Part shown: piece by piece, positions 14,931 to 24,394 of the stretch
Position numbering within the stretch: position 1 is the first letter of the stretch
How the letters are laid out: each line of letters begins with the position of its first letter
From: Deefgea piscis
Lineage (GTDB): Bacteria; Pseudomonadota; Gammaproteobacteria; Burkholderiales; Chitinibacteraceae
Direction of reading: 5' to 3'
NCBI RefSeq assembly: GCF_013284055.1
Contig: NZ_CP054143.1
Span: forward strand, 2,108,001-2,172,000
DNA length: 64,000 nucleotides
Notes under the pieces: model-generated
The model's input: only the letters and a program-made list of their open reading frames with translations
What the model was told of the DNA's origin: nothing
Databases searched by the model: none
Program-made: the position numbers and the translations under genes

Positions 14931-16019
14931 ATGCGCCACTTATTGTTGGTTTTACTGTGTTGTACGTCGATGTTGAGTATGGCTGAGCCTTTAAAACAGC
15001 TCGCCAGCTTTGCCGGCGTACGAAATAATCAATTGGTGGGGTATGGCCTTGTGGTTGGCTTGGACGGTACCGGGGATCAAACCACCCAAACGCCGTTTAC
15101 AGTGCAATCGATCTTAAACATGCTGACCAATCTTGGCGTGCAAGTGCCTACGGGGGGTAATTTACAGCTTAAAAACGTGGCTACGGTGATGGTTACGGCG
15201 ACATTGCCACCCTTTGCGCGCCCGGGCCAGCCTTTGGATGTGGTGGTTTCTTCGATTGGTAATGCCAAAAGTTTGCGAGGTGGTACTTTATTAATGGCGC
15301 CGCTGAAAGGTGCTGACGGGCAAATTTATGCCATGGCACAAGGCAATTTGATTGTCGCAGGCGCTGGTGCTGCAGCGGCCGGGACCAGCGTGCAAGTGAA
15401 TCAACTCGCAACAGGTTTGGTGCCGGCAGGGGCAACGGTGGAGCGTGCCGTTCCAACTTCTTTGGGGAATGGCGAGTTTGTCCAGCTAGAGTTATTGCAA
15501 ACGGACTTTTCAACGGCAAGCCGAGTAGTGAATGCCATTAATGGCCAAATTGGCGCGGTGGCCACTGCGCTGGATGGGCGAGTCATTCAGGTGCGCGCAC
15601 CGCAAGATCCAAATCAGCGCGTGGCTTTTTTGGCGAGGCTAGAAACGCTCGATGTCACGCCAGCGCCAAGCAATCCCAAAGTGATTATTAATGCTCGAAC
15701 CGGCTCGATTGTGATGAATCAAGCGGTTACCGTGGATGCCTGTGCCATTGCGCATGGCAATTTAACGGTGACGATTTTGGCAGAAAATGCCGTGGTGCAA
15801 CCCAATGCGCTCGCCGGTGGGGCGGCCAAACGGGTTGAAAATGCCGAGATTCAAATTGAAACCGGTAAAGGCCCGATGGTGCGAGTGCCAAAGTCGACTT
15901 CGCTCAATCAAGTGGTTAGGGCACTGAATGCCGTTGGGGCAACGCCACAAGATTTGTTGGCTATTTTGCAAGCAATGAAAGCGGCGGGCGCATTAAAGGC
16001 GACCATTGAAGTGATTTAA
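14931..16019 (+). CDS. flgI: Flagellar P-ring protein FlgI
   Basis: FlgI assembles the periplasmic ring in the peptidoglycan layer. The 362-residue protein has a cleavable signal peptide (to about residue 18, ending SMAEP), then QLASFAGVRNNQLVGYGLVV and GLDGTGDQTTQTPFTVQSI, and a C-terminal domain ending in ALKATIEVI. AAAGGAAAG precedes the ATG. This gene appears to end the first flg block; a 380-bp gap and a second sigma-54 promoter separate it from flgJ. Confidence 0.97.
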   Translation: MRHLLLVLLCCTSMLSMAEPLKQLASFAGVRNNQLVGYGLVVGLDGTGDQTTQTPFTVQSILNMLTNLGVQVPTGGNLQLKNVATVMVTATLPPFARPGQPLDVVVSSIGNAKSLRGGTLLMAPLKGADGQIYAMAQGNLIVAGAGAAAAGTSVQVNQLATGLVPAGATVERAVPTSLGNGEFVQLELLQTDFSTASRVVNAINGQIGAVATALDGRVIQVRAPQDPNQRVAFLARLETLDVTPAPSNPKVIINARTGSIVMNQAVTVDACAIAHGNLTVTILAENAVVQPNALAGGAAKRVENAEIQIETGKGPMVRVPKSTSLNQVVRALNAVGATPQDLLAILQAMKAAGALKATIEVI

Positions 16020-16051
16020 TTTGTTGCTTCATAAATTTACAATGTATGTCT

Positions 16052-16100
16052 GGGTATATGCTGTTCAATCTTTTTGTATAAAGCTTGCATGTATATACCC
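16052..16100. repeat. 49-nt inverted-repeat element, copy 3
   Basis: The arms are GGGTATATGC and GCATGTATATACCC, ending at 16100. The unit is 49 nt and agrees with the copy at 5181-5229 at 35 of 49 positions, including an identical TATATACCC end and an internal GCTTG. Confidence 0.7.
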
Positions 16101-16149
16101 ATGTGGTTTTAAGTGTTTGTATCAAAATGACCTTTCTCGCGATAAAAAT

Positions 16150-16167
16150 CCCCCCCCCAAAAAAAAA
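16150..16167. repeat. Homopolymer junction (C)9(A)9
   Basis: Nine C bases (16150-16158) run directly into nine A bases (16159-16167). Tracts of this length are slippage-prone in replication and also error-prone in sequencing. It lies about 180 bp upstream of the flgJ promoter. Confidence 0.9.
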
Positions 16168-16344
16168 TACGAAACATGAAAGCAAGACGATTTTGTTGCT
16201 ATCGATGCACTCACTGCTCGTGCAGCAGTTTGCTGGTAAAGCGTTGCAGCCAATTGAGTATGCCAAGCTAACCTAACAGTGCAAGACCACTATTGCTTGA
16301 TTACTTAGCATTTTTTCCTCGCAAAATCAGTCCCCAATACCTCT

Positions 16345-16360
16345 CGGCATACTCTTTGCT
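16345..16360 (+). promoter_or_regulatory. Sigma-54 (RpoN) promoter of flgJ
   Basis: CGGCATA-CTCT-TTGCT has the invariant GG (16346-16347) and GC (16358-16359) at the correct spacing and a perfect TTGCT -12 element; the -24 half is weaker. Predicted start is near 16371, about 30 bp before the flgJ GTG. Confidence 0.7.
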
Positions 16361-16402
16361 TATGGATTAACAACTAAGCTATTGATGTGTTCGGAGCCGA
16401 CT

Positions 16403-17344
16403 GTGAATTCAGCCAGTAATGCCATTCAAAACACCCTCGCGATTGATCCTAAAGCCATGAATCAATTGCGGGTGACCAATCGCGCCGACACGGCGGCGGG
16501 GGCCAAAGCGATTGCCCAGCAATTTGAGGCGCTGTTGATGCAGCAAATGTTGTCATCGATGCGTACTGCGGCACCCACCGATAGCATGAATGACAGCAGC
16601 AGCGTTGAGATGTTTCGTGGCATGCACGATCAGCAGCTCACGCAAATGTGGGCTAATCAGGGCGGCTTGGGTTTGGCCGATGTGATTATGCGTCAGATTC
16701 AAGTGCAGCAAAATCCTGCTTTATTACAACAACCCTTGCGCCATGGCGTCAATCCATTGATTGATCAGGGTTTGGATTATCGTAATGTGAAAACGGTTCC
16801 GAATGCAGCGGTCGCGGCAAAAACTGCCGCTATACCGACTGATCTTGCCGATGGCGCAAGGTCTAGTGCTGCTGACTTTATCCATAAAATCAGCGCCGCG
16901 GCGCAAAGTACTGCCAGTGCCTTGGGCGTGGCGCCACATTTATTGCTAGCGCATGCCGCGCTAGAAACGGGTTGGGGTAAAAAAACGCTGAACGACGCTG
17001 CCGGTAATGATTCATTTAATTTATTTGGCATTAAGGCGGGAAGTAGCTGGAAGGGAAAAACGGTTGATGTATTGACGACTGAGTTTGTCGATGGCACGGC
17101 ACAAAAGAGGGTTGAAAAGTTTCGGGCTTACGATTCATATCAAGATGCATTTGCTGACTATGCCAGTGTAATGAAGCGGCGCTTTGGCGATGCTTTGGAG
17201 CAAGGTAGCGATGCGCTTGGCTTTGGTAAAGCTTTGGCCAAAGAGGGTTATGCCACTGATCCACAATATGCACAAAAATTCGCGCGTGTTGCTGACAGCG
17301 TGGTGGCGCGCTTAAGTGCTCAAAATTCAAGATTGGGCGCTTAA
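16403..17344 (+). CDS. flgJ: Flagellar rod assembly protein/muramidase FlgJ
   Basis: FlgJ is a rod cap with a peptidoglycan hydrolase domain that opens the cell wall for the rod. The N-terminal rod-binding half contains AKAIAQQFEALLMQQMLSSM and MFRGMHDQQLTQMWANQGGL. The C-terminal half is a glucosaminidase-type domain (HLLLAHAALETGWGKKTLND, FNLFGIKAGSSWKG). The GTG at 16403 follows a GGAG by six bases and gives 313 residues, the usual FlgJ length; an ATG at 16385 lacks a ribosome binding site. It has its own sigma-54 promoter. Confidence 0.95.
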   Translation: MNSASNAIQNTLAIDPKAMNQLRVTNRADTAAGAKAIAQQFEALLMQQMLSSMRTAAPTDSMNDSSSVEMFRGMHDQQLTQMWANQGGLGLADVIMRQIQVQQNPALLQQPLRHGVNPLIDQGLDYRNVKTVPNAAVAAKTAAIPTDLADGARSSAADFIHKISAAAQSTASALGVAPHLLLAHAALETGWGKKTLNDAAGNDSFNLFGIKAGSSWKGKTVDVLTTEFVDGTAQKRVEKFRAYDSYQDAFADYASVMKRRFGDALEQGSDALGFGKALAKEGYATDPQYAQKFARVADSVVARLSAQNSRLGA

Positions 17345-17374
17345 CGCCGATAGAATAAGTATAGGAGTTTCATC

Positions 17375-19396
17375 ATGGCCTCATCGGTATTTGGTATTGG
17401 CGTCTCGGGCTTAAATGCCGCTAATTTAGGTTTAACGACCACAGGGCATAATATTGCCAACGTCAATACCGATGGCTATTCTCGGCAAACGATTAAGCAA
17501 AGCGCGCCTTATCCTTTGCTAACTGGCAATGGTTTTAATGGTTTGGGCGTGCAGGTCGATTCGATTAAACGGGTTTATGATCAGTTTTTGACGCGTGCTG
17601 TCGATATTGCGCAAACCCAGTCGAGTTACCAGCAAACTCGTTTGGCGCATTTGGCCGAAGTGAATAATATTGTGGCTGATCCAACCGCAGGGGTGTCTCC
17701 GGCGCTGCAAGAATTTTTTGCTTCGGTACAAAATGTGGCGACCAATCCAAGCAATCCACCGTCGCGCCAATCGATGTTGTCAAGCGCACAAACTTTACTG
17801 AATCGCTTTCAGGTTTTTTCTCAGCGCTTAAATGAGCAGCGTGCTTCGCTCAATGGCGAGATCTCCAATACCGTGGGAACGATTAATGCCTATGCGGCGC
17901 AAGTGGCTGATTTGAACGGAAAAATTGTCGTCGCGCAAAGTAGTGGTCAGCCGCCCAATGATTTGCTGGATCAGCGTGATTTGCTGGTGAAAGATTTAAA
18001 TAAAATGATTAAAACTACGTCGTTGCCGTTAAGCGATGGGTCGATTAATTTATTTGTGGGTAATGGCCAAGGCTTGGTGGTTGGTTCACAAACCTATACT
18101 TTAGGTGCAGTCCCCAATCCTGGTAATACAGAAAGTCTCTCAATTAGTTATGAGCAAAATGGCAAGTCAATTTTACTGCCCGATAATTTAGTGACTGGTG
18201 GGCAGTTGGGCGCTTTGTTGGATTATCGCAATCAATCGCTTGATTTGGCACAAAATAGCCTAGAGCGCACTGCATTGGGTTTGTTAAGTACGTTTAATCA
18301 GCAGCATCAGGCTGGGCAAGATTTAAACGGCAATATGGGTAAAGCATTTTGGTCTTATCCAACAACCAATTTAGGCCCCGGCATTGATGCCCCGAACATC
18401 GGCTTGATTCGACCCAATACCAATAATAGCGTACCTGCGACAGCAGCATTAACGGGGTATATTCAAGATATCTCGAAGCTAACGACCAGCAATTATGAGC
18501 TTAGTTTTGACGGCACGAATTACGCCTTAGGTAATTTAAGTGATGGTACGAAATACACTTTGACGGCTGCCGAGGCGACTGCGTTAACCACACCAGCGGG
18601 ATTTACTAGCTCAACCGGTTTGTCTTTGTCGCTGAGCGCAACGCCTGCCGCGGGGGATCGCTTTACCATCATGCCTTTAAAAGGCTTGATTGATCAGGCG
18701 AAGGTTAATGTCAGTGATCCACGTGAAATTGCCGCCGCCGGTCCAGTTGCTGCCGTTGAGCCTAAAGCGCCTGCTGCAGTCAATACAGGGACTTTAAAGG
18801 TGTATCAGCCTGAAGTGAAACCACAGACTGCCGTGACGACCGATACCTCGATAGATCCAAATTTATTTACCCCTGTGACGTTGACATTTGTATCTGATCC
18901 GTCGGTGGTGCCATCGGGGATGGCATATTCAGTGACAGGCGCGGTGCCTGCTGTAACGGGCAATCTTCCGTATCAAGCGGGCGCAGAGATTAGCTATAAC
19001 GGCTGGACGATGAAGCTTGATGGTAAGCCCGCGAGTGGTGATAGTGTTACTGTGCAAAAAAATGCGGTGACCGCTAGTTCTGATAACCGGAATGCTTTGG
19101 CGCTGGGGAAATTACAAACTACCCGTGTATTGGATGGCAATACAGCGACTTATCAAGAGTCTTATGGCCGGATGGTGTCCACGGTAGGGACGCAAACCAG
19201 TGAGGCAACCATTATGGGAAAGGCACAAGGTAAGTTGTTAATTACTGCTGAAAATAATCGCAATTCAGTTTCTGCGGTCAATTTAGATGAAGAAGCGGCT
19301 AATTTATTGCGCTATCAACAGGCTTATCAAGCCTCAAGTAAAGTCATTCAAATAGCTCAAAAAGCCTTTGATGAAATCGTTAATTTAGGCCGATAA
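17375..19396 (+). CDS. flgK: Flagellar hook-associated protein 1 FlgK
   Basis: FlgK is the first hook-filament junction protein. It starts with the family motif FGIGVSGLNAANLGLTTTGH followed by NIANVNTDGYSRQ. Near residues 195-205 is GQPPNDLLDQRDLL. The end is VNLDEEAANLLRYQQAYQAS with SKVIQIAQKAFDEIV. At 673 residues it is more than 100 longer than the enterobacterial protein, the surplus lying in the central exposed region (about residues 330-560). TAGGAG precedes the ATG. Confidence 0.96.
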   Translation: MASSVFGIGVSGLNAANLGLTTTGHNIANVNTDGYSRQTIKQSAPYPLLTGNGFNGLGVQVDSIKRVYDQFLTRAVDIAQTQSSYQQTRLAHLAEVNNIVADPTAGVSPALQEFFASVQNVATNPSNPPSRQSMLSSAQTLLNRFQVFSQRLNEQRASLNGEISNTVGTINAYAAQVADLNGKIVVAQSSGQPPNDLLDQRDLLVKDLNKMIKTTSLPLSDGSINLFVGNGQGLVVGSQTYTLGAVPNPGNTESLSISYEQNGKSILLPDNLVTGGQLGALLDYRNQSLDLAQNSLERTALGLLSTFNQQHQAGQDLNGNMGKAFWSYPTTNLGPGIDAPNIGLIRPNTNNSVPATAALTGYIQDISKLTTSNYELSFDGTNYALGNLSDGTKYTLTAAEATALTTPAGFTSSTGLSLSLSATPAAGDRFTIMPLKGLIDQAKVNVSDPREIAAAGPVAAVEPKAPAAVNTGTLKVYQPEVKPQTAVTTDTSIDPNLFTPVTLTFVSDPSVVPSGMAYSVTGAVPAVTGNLPYQAGAEISYNGWTMKLDGKPASGDSVTVQKNAVTASSDNRNALALGKLQTTRVLDGNTATYQESYGRMVSTVGTQTSEATIMGKAQGKLLITAENNRNSVSAVNLDEEAANLLRYQQAYQASSKVIQIAQKAFDEIVNLGR

Positions 19397-19420
19397 GATC
19401 GCTTAAGAGGAACTCACACT

Positions 19421-20764
19421 ATGCGCATCGCAACCACGACCATATTTAGCCTTGGCAGTAATGCATTGCAAATGCATCAAAGTGATCAGGCTAAATTACA
19501 GGCGCAGCTGTCAGCCAATCGGCGGGTCTTAACCCCAGCAGATGATCCAATTGCGTCAGCGCGTATTTTGGATTTGGCGCAAGCGCAGTCAATTAATGGC
19601 CAGTATGCAACCAATAGTGCGACCGCGGATTCATTTATGCGTTTGAGTGAGTCGACTTTGCAGCAAGTGACCTCAACGATTCAAAACGTTCAAGAGCTTG
19701 CAGTGCGGGCCGGTAATCCAGCCTTAACGGCCAGTGAAAAGAAAACACTGGATGCCGAGTTGCAAGGTCGTTATCAAGAGTTATTGGGTTTGGCCAATAC
19801 CACGGATGGGCAGGGAAATTATCTTTTTTCTGGCTTTAAGGGGGATATTAAACCATTTACAGAAACATCTTTTGGCCAAGTTACTTACCAAGGTGATGAT
19901 GGAAAACGCTTGGTGCAAATTTCGGATGGCCGACAACTGCCAATCTCTGAAGCTGGTAGCGATATTTTTCAAAAAATTAAAAATGGGAATGGGACGTTTG
20001 TAACAGCGTATAACGCGAGTAATACCGGATCTGGTATTGTAGGCCCTGGTGAAGTGACGGATCCTAATAAATGGGCTTTGGCTCCTGCGCCGCGTGATTT
20101 TAGTATTCGGTTTCAAGTTTTACCTGACCCAGCCAATACCTCTAAAAATATAACCACGTATGATTTGGTCAATAACACCACCGGCGTGTCTTTGATTGAT
20201 GGTGCGGCTATGCCACGTGCTGCGGGTACGGCTTTCCCGCGAACTTATGCTGAAGGTGGGGATATTGAGTTTAAACAATTAGCCACTGATCCGGTTGCTG
20301 TGCCTCCTGTAGTAGCATGGGATTATGGCATTAAGACTAATGTGAAAGGTGTACCAGCCGCGACGGCCACCACGAACGATAGCTTTAGCGTTAAAACCAG
20401 TAGTGATGTTGGTTTATTTGCTACGTTGGGCGCTTTATCAAGTGCTTTAAATACCTATCAATCAGGTCCAACAGGGCAGGCGGCATTTCAAAATCAACTA
20501 AACACCGCCTTATCTAATTTATCGAATTCTCTGGGTAGTGTGGTGACGAGTCAGGCCTATCTTGGTGCTCGGATGAATGAAACCGATTCAGTAAAAGACA
20601 CTACTGAAGATATGAAATTGCAATACACTAAGACACGTACGGCGCTCGAGGGGCTTGATTATGCTGCGGCCATTAGTGATTTTGCCGAAAATCAAATGGT
20701 GCTTGATGCCACCCGTAAAAGTTTTGCTCAGGTGCAAGACTTGAGTTTGTTTAAATATATTTAG
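19421..20764 (+). CDS. flgL: Flagellar hook-associated protein 3 FlgL
   Basis: FlgL is the second junction protein between hook and filament and shares flagellin-like ends. The start is MRIATTTIFSLGSNALQMHQ, then NRRVLTPADDPIASARILDL. The end is YAAAISDFAENQMVLDATRK. The protein is 447 residues, well above the roughly 320 of enterobacteria, with extra central sequence (about residues 150-330). It follows flgK by 24 bp with AGAGGAA as ribosome binding site, and a strong terminator follows. Confidence 0.95.
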   Translation: MRIATTTIFSLGSNALQMHQSDQAKLQAQLSANRRVLTPADDPIASARILDLAQAQSINGQYATNSATADSFMRLSESTLQQVTSTIQNVQELAVRAGNPALTASEKKTLDAELQGRYQELLGLANTTDGQGNYLFSGFKGDIKPFTETSFGQVTYQGDDGKRLVQISDGRQLPISEAGSDIFQKIKNGNGTFVTAYNASNTGSGIVGPGEVTDPNKWALAPAPRDFSIRFQVLPDPANTSKNITTYDLVNNTTGVSLIDGAAMPRAAGTAFPRTYAEGGDIEFKQLATDPVAVPPVVAWDYGIKTNVKGVPAATATTNDSFSVKTSSDVGLFATLGALSSALNTYQSGPTGQAAFQNQLNTALSNLSNSLGSVVTSQAYLGARMNETDSVKDTTEDMKLQYTKTRTALEGLDYAAAISDFAENQMVLDATRKSFAQVQDLSLFKYI

Positions 20765-20784
20765 TAATTCTTGAGTGAGTTTTT

Positions 20785-20810
20785 AAACGGCTCGCATTGC
20801 GAGCCGTTTT
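20785..20810 (+). terminator. Terminator of the flgJKL unit
   Basis: An 11-bp perfect stem AAACGGCTCGC/GCGAGCCGTTT has an ATT loop and ends in TTTT, directly before radA. Confidence 0.85.
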
Positions 20811-20822
20811 GATTTGGATTGT

Positions 20823-22178
20823 ATGAGTAAAGTAAAAACGACTTTTGTTTGCCGAGTGTGTGGCGGTACATCTCCCAAATGGCAGGGGCAATGCCCGCAA
20901 TGTGGCGATTGGAATACGCTAGAAGAAAGTGTGGTTGAAAATAAAGCCGCCACAGGGCGTTTTCAATCATTGGCTGCCGATGGCGCAATTAAAAATCTTT
21001 CGGAAGTGAATGCCGAAGAGGTGCCGCGCATTCCAACACAAATGGAAGAGCTCGATCGTGTGTTGGGCGGCGGCTTGGTGCCCGGTGGTGTGGTATTGAT
21101 TGGCGGCGATCCGGGTATTGGTAAGTCAACTCTGTTATTGCAAGCTTTAGCCAAGCTCTCGGAAACTCAGGCCGTTTTGTATGTCAGCGGTGAGGAATCA
21201 GCACAGCAAATTGCTTTAAGGGCGCGTCGATTAGGAGTGCCAACGGCAAAGGTACGGCTTTATCCTGAGATCAGTTTGGAAAAAATATTATTAGCCCTGA
21301 CTGCCGAAATCCCTAAAGTTGTGGTGATTGATTCGATTCAAACCATGTTCACTGAAGCATTGACGAGTGCGCCAGGTAGTGTGGCGCAAGTCAGAGAATG
21401 TTCATCGCAGTTGACTCGTTTTGCCAAGCGGCATGGGACGTCAGTGCTCTTGGTTGGTCATGTAACCAAAGATGGTGCCATTGCTGGCCCACGCGTGCTT
21501 GAGCATATTGTCGATGCAGTGCTGTATTTTGAGGGTGATACCCATTCTAGTTTTCGTTTGATTCGAGCCATTAAAAACCGATTTGGCGCAGTCAATGAAT
21601 TGGGTGTTTTTGCGATGACCGATAAAGGTTTGCGCGAAGTCTCTAATCCATCGGCGATGTTTTTAAGTCAACACGCTGAACCTGTCGCTGGATCTTGTGT
21701 CATGGTGACACAAGAAGGAACTCGGCCGATGCTGGTGGAGGTGCAGGCTTTGGTGGATGATGCGCATTCACCGCAGGTAAAGCGTTTGGCTGTTGGCGTA
21801 GAGCAAAATCGATTGGCTTTATTGCTGGCTGTATTGCATCGCCACGCTGGTATTGTCGCCTTTGATCAAGATGTGTTTATTAATGCCGTTGGTGGGGTAC
21901 GGATTTCAGAGCCTGCTGCCGATTTAGCAATGTTGCTCGCGATTGTCTCGTCGTTAAAAAATAAACCCTTGCCTGCAAAGATGGTTGTTTTTGGAGAAGT
22001 TGGCTTGGCAGGTGAGGTGCGTCCCGTGCAGCGCGGTCAGGAGCGCCTTAAAGAGGCCGCTAAATTGGGGTTTACCCATGCGATTGTGCCGAAAGCCAAT
22101 CGACCTCGGCAGCCCATCGACGGTATGACTGTGATTTCTGTTGAGCGTTTGGATGAGGCAGTTGCTGCTGCTTTCTGA
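20823..22178 (+). CDS. radA: DNA repair protein RadA
   Basis: RadA/Sms helps process recombination intermediates. The 451-residue protein has an N-terminal C4 zinc finger (CRVCGG...CPQCG, residues 10-30), a RecA-like ATPase with Walker A GGDPGIGKSTLL, the RadA-specific KNRFG motif (in AIKNRFGAVNELGVF), and a Lon-like C-terminal domain with PLPAKMVVFGEVGLAGEVRP. The ATG at 20823 gives the usual MSKVKTTFVC start; the frame extends to a TTG at 20814 that is less likely. It lies between two terminator-like structures as a single gene. Confidence 0.96.
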   Translation: MSKVKTTFVCRVCGGTSPKWQGQCPQCGDWNTLEESVVENKAATGRFQSLAADGAIKNLSEVNAEEVPRIPTQMEELDRVLGGGLVPGGVVLIGGDPGIGKSTLLLQALAKLSETQAVLYVSGEESAQQIALRARRLGVPTAKVRLYPEISLEKILLALTAEIPKVVVIDSIQTMFTEALTSAPGSVAQVRECSSQLTRFAKRHGTSVLLVGHVTKDGAIAGPRVLEHIVDAVLYFEGDTHSSFRLIRAIKNRFGAVNELGVFAMTDKGLREVSNPSAMFLSQHAEPVAGSCVMVTQEGTRPMLVEVQALVDDAHSPQVKRLAVGVEQNRLALLLAVLHRHAGIVAFDQDVFINAVGGVRISEPAADLAMLLAIVSSLKNKPLPAKMVVFGEVGLAGEVRPVQRGQERLKEAAKLGFTHAIVPKANRPRQPIDGMTVISVERLDEAVAAAF

Positions 22179-22288
22179 TAAAAATGCTTGAAATAATGAC
22201 TTTCGACCACATTAACTAAAGAATCGATTGCTGTTATTTGTTACTATTTTACTTAGCTTAAATGCTTTTATGAAATTGGAGAATCCTA

Positions 22289-22615
22289 ATGAGTGAAAAT
22301 ATCTTACACGTTACTGATGCAAGTTTTGATGTTGAAGTGCTGCAAGCTCAAGAACCAGTGTTGGTTGATTACTGGGCAGAATGGTGTGGCCCTTGCAAAA
22401 TGATTGCGCCGATTTTGGATGACATCGCGCTTGAGTATGCTGGGAAGTTGAAAGTGGCCAAATTAAATATCGATGAAAATCAAGCAACACCACCTAAGTT
22501 TGGTATTCGCGGTATTCCAACGTTGATGCTTTTTGTCGGCGGGGAAGTGAAGTCAACTAAGGTTGGCGCGTTGTCTAAATCGCAGTTGACTGCATTTATT
22601 GATAGTAATATTTGA
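22289..22615 (+). CDS. trxA: Thioredoxin
   Basis: The 108-residue cytosolic disulfide reductase has the redox active site WCGPC (in [16 protein letters not shown], about residues 32-36) and the cis-proline loop [17 protein letters not shown] precedes the ATG. It sits upstream of rho, the same trxA-rho order found in enterobacteria. A hairpin and 130 bp separate the two. Confidence 0.97.
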   Translation: MSENILHVTDASFDVEVLQAQEPVLVDYWAEWCGPCKMIAPILDDIALEYAGKLKVAKLNIDENQATPPKFGIRGIPTLMLFVGGEVKSTKVGALSKSQLTAFIDSNI

Positions 22616-22652
22616 CACTGCAGTTAAATACATATACGCTTCAAAAAAGTAG

Positions 22653-22683
22653 CAGTGATGTGTTAAATCTGATCACATCACTG
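22653..22683 (+). terminator. Hairpin between trxA and rho
   Basis: The stem CAGTGATGTG/CACATCACTG has an 11-base loop. The downstream T-run is short (TTT), so it is a weak terminator or part of the rho leader, where attenuation is known in other bacteria. Confidence 0.5.
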
Positions 22684-22745
22684 TTTACCCCTTCTAGAAC
22701 TTCCGTAATACCTCCCCTTTTATATTATTTTAAGCGTAATTATTT

Positions 22746-24002
22746 ATGCATTTGTCTGACCTAAAACATCTGCACGTCACTGAATTAGTCGAAATGGCGA
22801 TTAGTTTTGAAATTGACGGTGCCAACCGCATGCGTAAGCAAGATTTGATTTTTGCTTTACTTAAAAATCGTGCAAAAAAAGGGGAGAGTATCTTCGGTGA
22901 AGGTACGCTCGAAGTGTTGCCAGATGGTTTTGGCTTCTTGCGCAGTCCAGATACATCTTATTTGGCAGGGCCTGATGATATTTATGTCAGCCCGAGTCAA
23001 ATTCGTCGCTTTAACTTGCATACGGGCGATTCGATTGAAGGCGAAATTCGAATTCCTAAAGACGGCGAACGTTACTTTGCTTTGGTTAAGGTTGATCGCG
23101 TCAATAGCGATGCACCAGAAGCCTCTAAGCATAAAATTCTGTTTGAAAATCTGACCCCTTTATTTCCGACTGAACGTTTGAAGTTAGAACGCGATATTAA
23201 AGCGGAAGAGAATATCACTGGTCGTGTTATCGACTTGATGGCCCCGATTGGTAAAGGGCAGCGTGCCTTATTGGTGGCGCCGCCTAAAACCGGTAAAACG
23301 GTTATGCTGCAGCATATTGCACATGCAATTACCGCAAATCACCCTGAAGTGGTGATGATTGTATTGCTGATTGACGAGCGTCCTGAAGAAGTGACAGAGA
23401 TGTTGCGCTCAGTGAAAGGCGAAGTGGTTTCATCTACGTTTGATGAGCCAGCGACACGCCACGTGCAAGTTGCTGAGATGGTGATTGAAAAAGCGAAACG
23501 TTTGGTAGAGCACAAAAAAGACGTTGTGATTTTGCTCGATTCGATTACCCGGTTAGCGCGTGCTTATAATACGGTCGTTCCGTCATCAGGCAAGGTATTA
23601 ACCGGTGGTGTCGATGCCAATGCTTTACAGCGACCAAAGCGATTCTTTGGTGCGGCTCGAAATATTGAAGAAGGTGGTAGTTTGACCATTATCGCGACGG
23701 CTTTGGTTGATACCGGTAGTCGTATGGACGATGTGATCTACGAAGAGTTTAAAGGTACGGGTAATAACGAGATTCAACTTGATCGCCGAATGGCAGAAAA
23801 GCGAATTTTCCCTTCGATTAATATCAATAAATCGAGTACGCGTCGTGAAGAACTGCTGATTAAGCCTGAGCAGTTGCAGCGTATTTGGGTGTTACGTAAA
23901 TTACTTTATCCTATGGATGATTTGGAAGCGATGGAGTTTTTGATGGATAAACTCAAGTCAACAAAAACGAATTTAGATTTTTTTGACTCGATGCGTCGTT
24001 AA
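22746..24002 (+). CDS. rho: Transcription termination factor Rho
   Basis: Rho is a hexameric RNA helicase that terminates transcription. The 418-residue protein has an N-terminal domain starting [18 protein letters not shown], the cold-shock-like RNA-binding fold ([13 protein letters not shown].. [14 protein letters not shown]), Walker [30 protein letters not shown], and the Q/R loops near [20 protein letters not shown]. It is full-length without insertions and stands upstream of rpmE. Confidence 0.98.
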   Translation: MHLSDLKHLHVTELVEMAISFEIDGANRMRKQDLIFALLKNRAKKGESIFGEGTLEVLPDGFGFLRSPDTSYLAGPDDIYVSPSQIRRFNLHTGDSIEGEIRIPKDGERYFALVKVDRVNSDAPEASKHKILFENLTPLFPTERLKLERDIKAEENITGRVIDLMAPIGKGQRALLVAPPKTGKTVMLQHIAHAITANHPEVVMIVLLIDERPEEVTEMLRSVKGEVVSSTFDEPATRHVQVAEMVIEKAKRLVEHKKDVVILLDSITRLARAYNTVVPSSGKVLTGGVDANALQRPKRFFGAARNIEEGGSLTIIATALVDTGSRMDDVIYEEFKGTGNNEIQLDRRMAEKRIFPSININKSSTRREELLIKPEQLQRIWVLRKLLYPMDDLEAMEFLMDKLKSTKTNLDFFDSMRR

Positions 24003-24091
24003 TTCTTGCAGATTGGGGATTGTTTTGCGATAATCCCATGCTTTGCAGCGTCGGCAAAACCCCGGCGCCCGATAACCTAAGGAAAAAAATT

Positions 24092-24301
24092 ATGAAAGCT
24101 GGTATCCACCCTAATTACGAAGAAATCAACGTGACTTGCTCTTGCGGCAATGCATTTAAAACTGAGTCTACTTTATGCAAAGACTTGCACGTTGAGGTTT
24201 GTGCTGAATGCCATCCATTCTACACTGGCAAGCAAAAAATCGTTGATACGGCAGGCCGTATTGAGAAATTCAATTCTAAATTTGCTCGTTTTACGCGCTA
24301 A
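24092..24301 (+). CDS. rpmE: 50S ribosomal protein L31, zinc-binding type
   Basis: The 69-residue protein begins [18 protein letters not shown]. It has the four-cysteine pattern CSCGN...C...[10 protein letters not shown] of the zinc-containing (C+) L31, so zinc should bind and no zinc-independent signature is seen. TAAGGA precedes the ATG at 24092; the open frame runs further upstream without a start of its own. A terminator follows. Confidence 0.96.
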   Translation: MKAGIHPNYEEINVTCSCGNAFKTESTLCKDLHVEVCAECHPFYTGKQKIVDTAGRIEKFNSKFARFTR

Positions 24302-24316
24302 TTTAGATTTAGAAAT

Positions 24317-24348
24317 AAAAAAAGGCAGCTTTTCAGCTGCCTTTTTTT
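24317..24348 (+). terminator. Terminator after rpmE
   Basis: A 14-bp stem AAAAAAAGGCAGCT/AGCTGCCTTTTTTT has a TTTC loop and a T-run. Confidence 0.9.
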
Positions 24349-24394
24349 ATTGGTTTATGCCAAAATTATTTCGAATAAATTGATTGAATATGAC

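Larger units (their letters stand above)
16020..16402. other. Intergenic region between flgI and flgJ
   Basis: This 380-bp gap splits a gene order (flgI-flgJ) that is usually tight. It holds a 49-nt inverted-repeat element, a (C)9(A)9 homopolymer junction and a sigma-54 promoter, each listed separately. The short open frames on both strands here are not convincing genes. Confidence 0.8.

Noticed and set aside
15961-16276. Open frames on both strands in the flgI-flgJ gap (101 and 63 codons)
   Set aside because: They read through homopolymer tracts and the end of flgI, have atypical composition (runs of Phe/Gly/Pro/Lys) and no ribosome sites.
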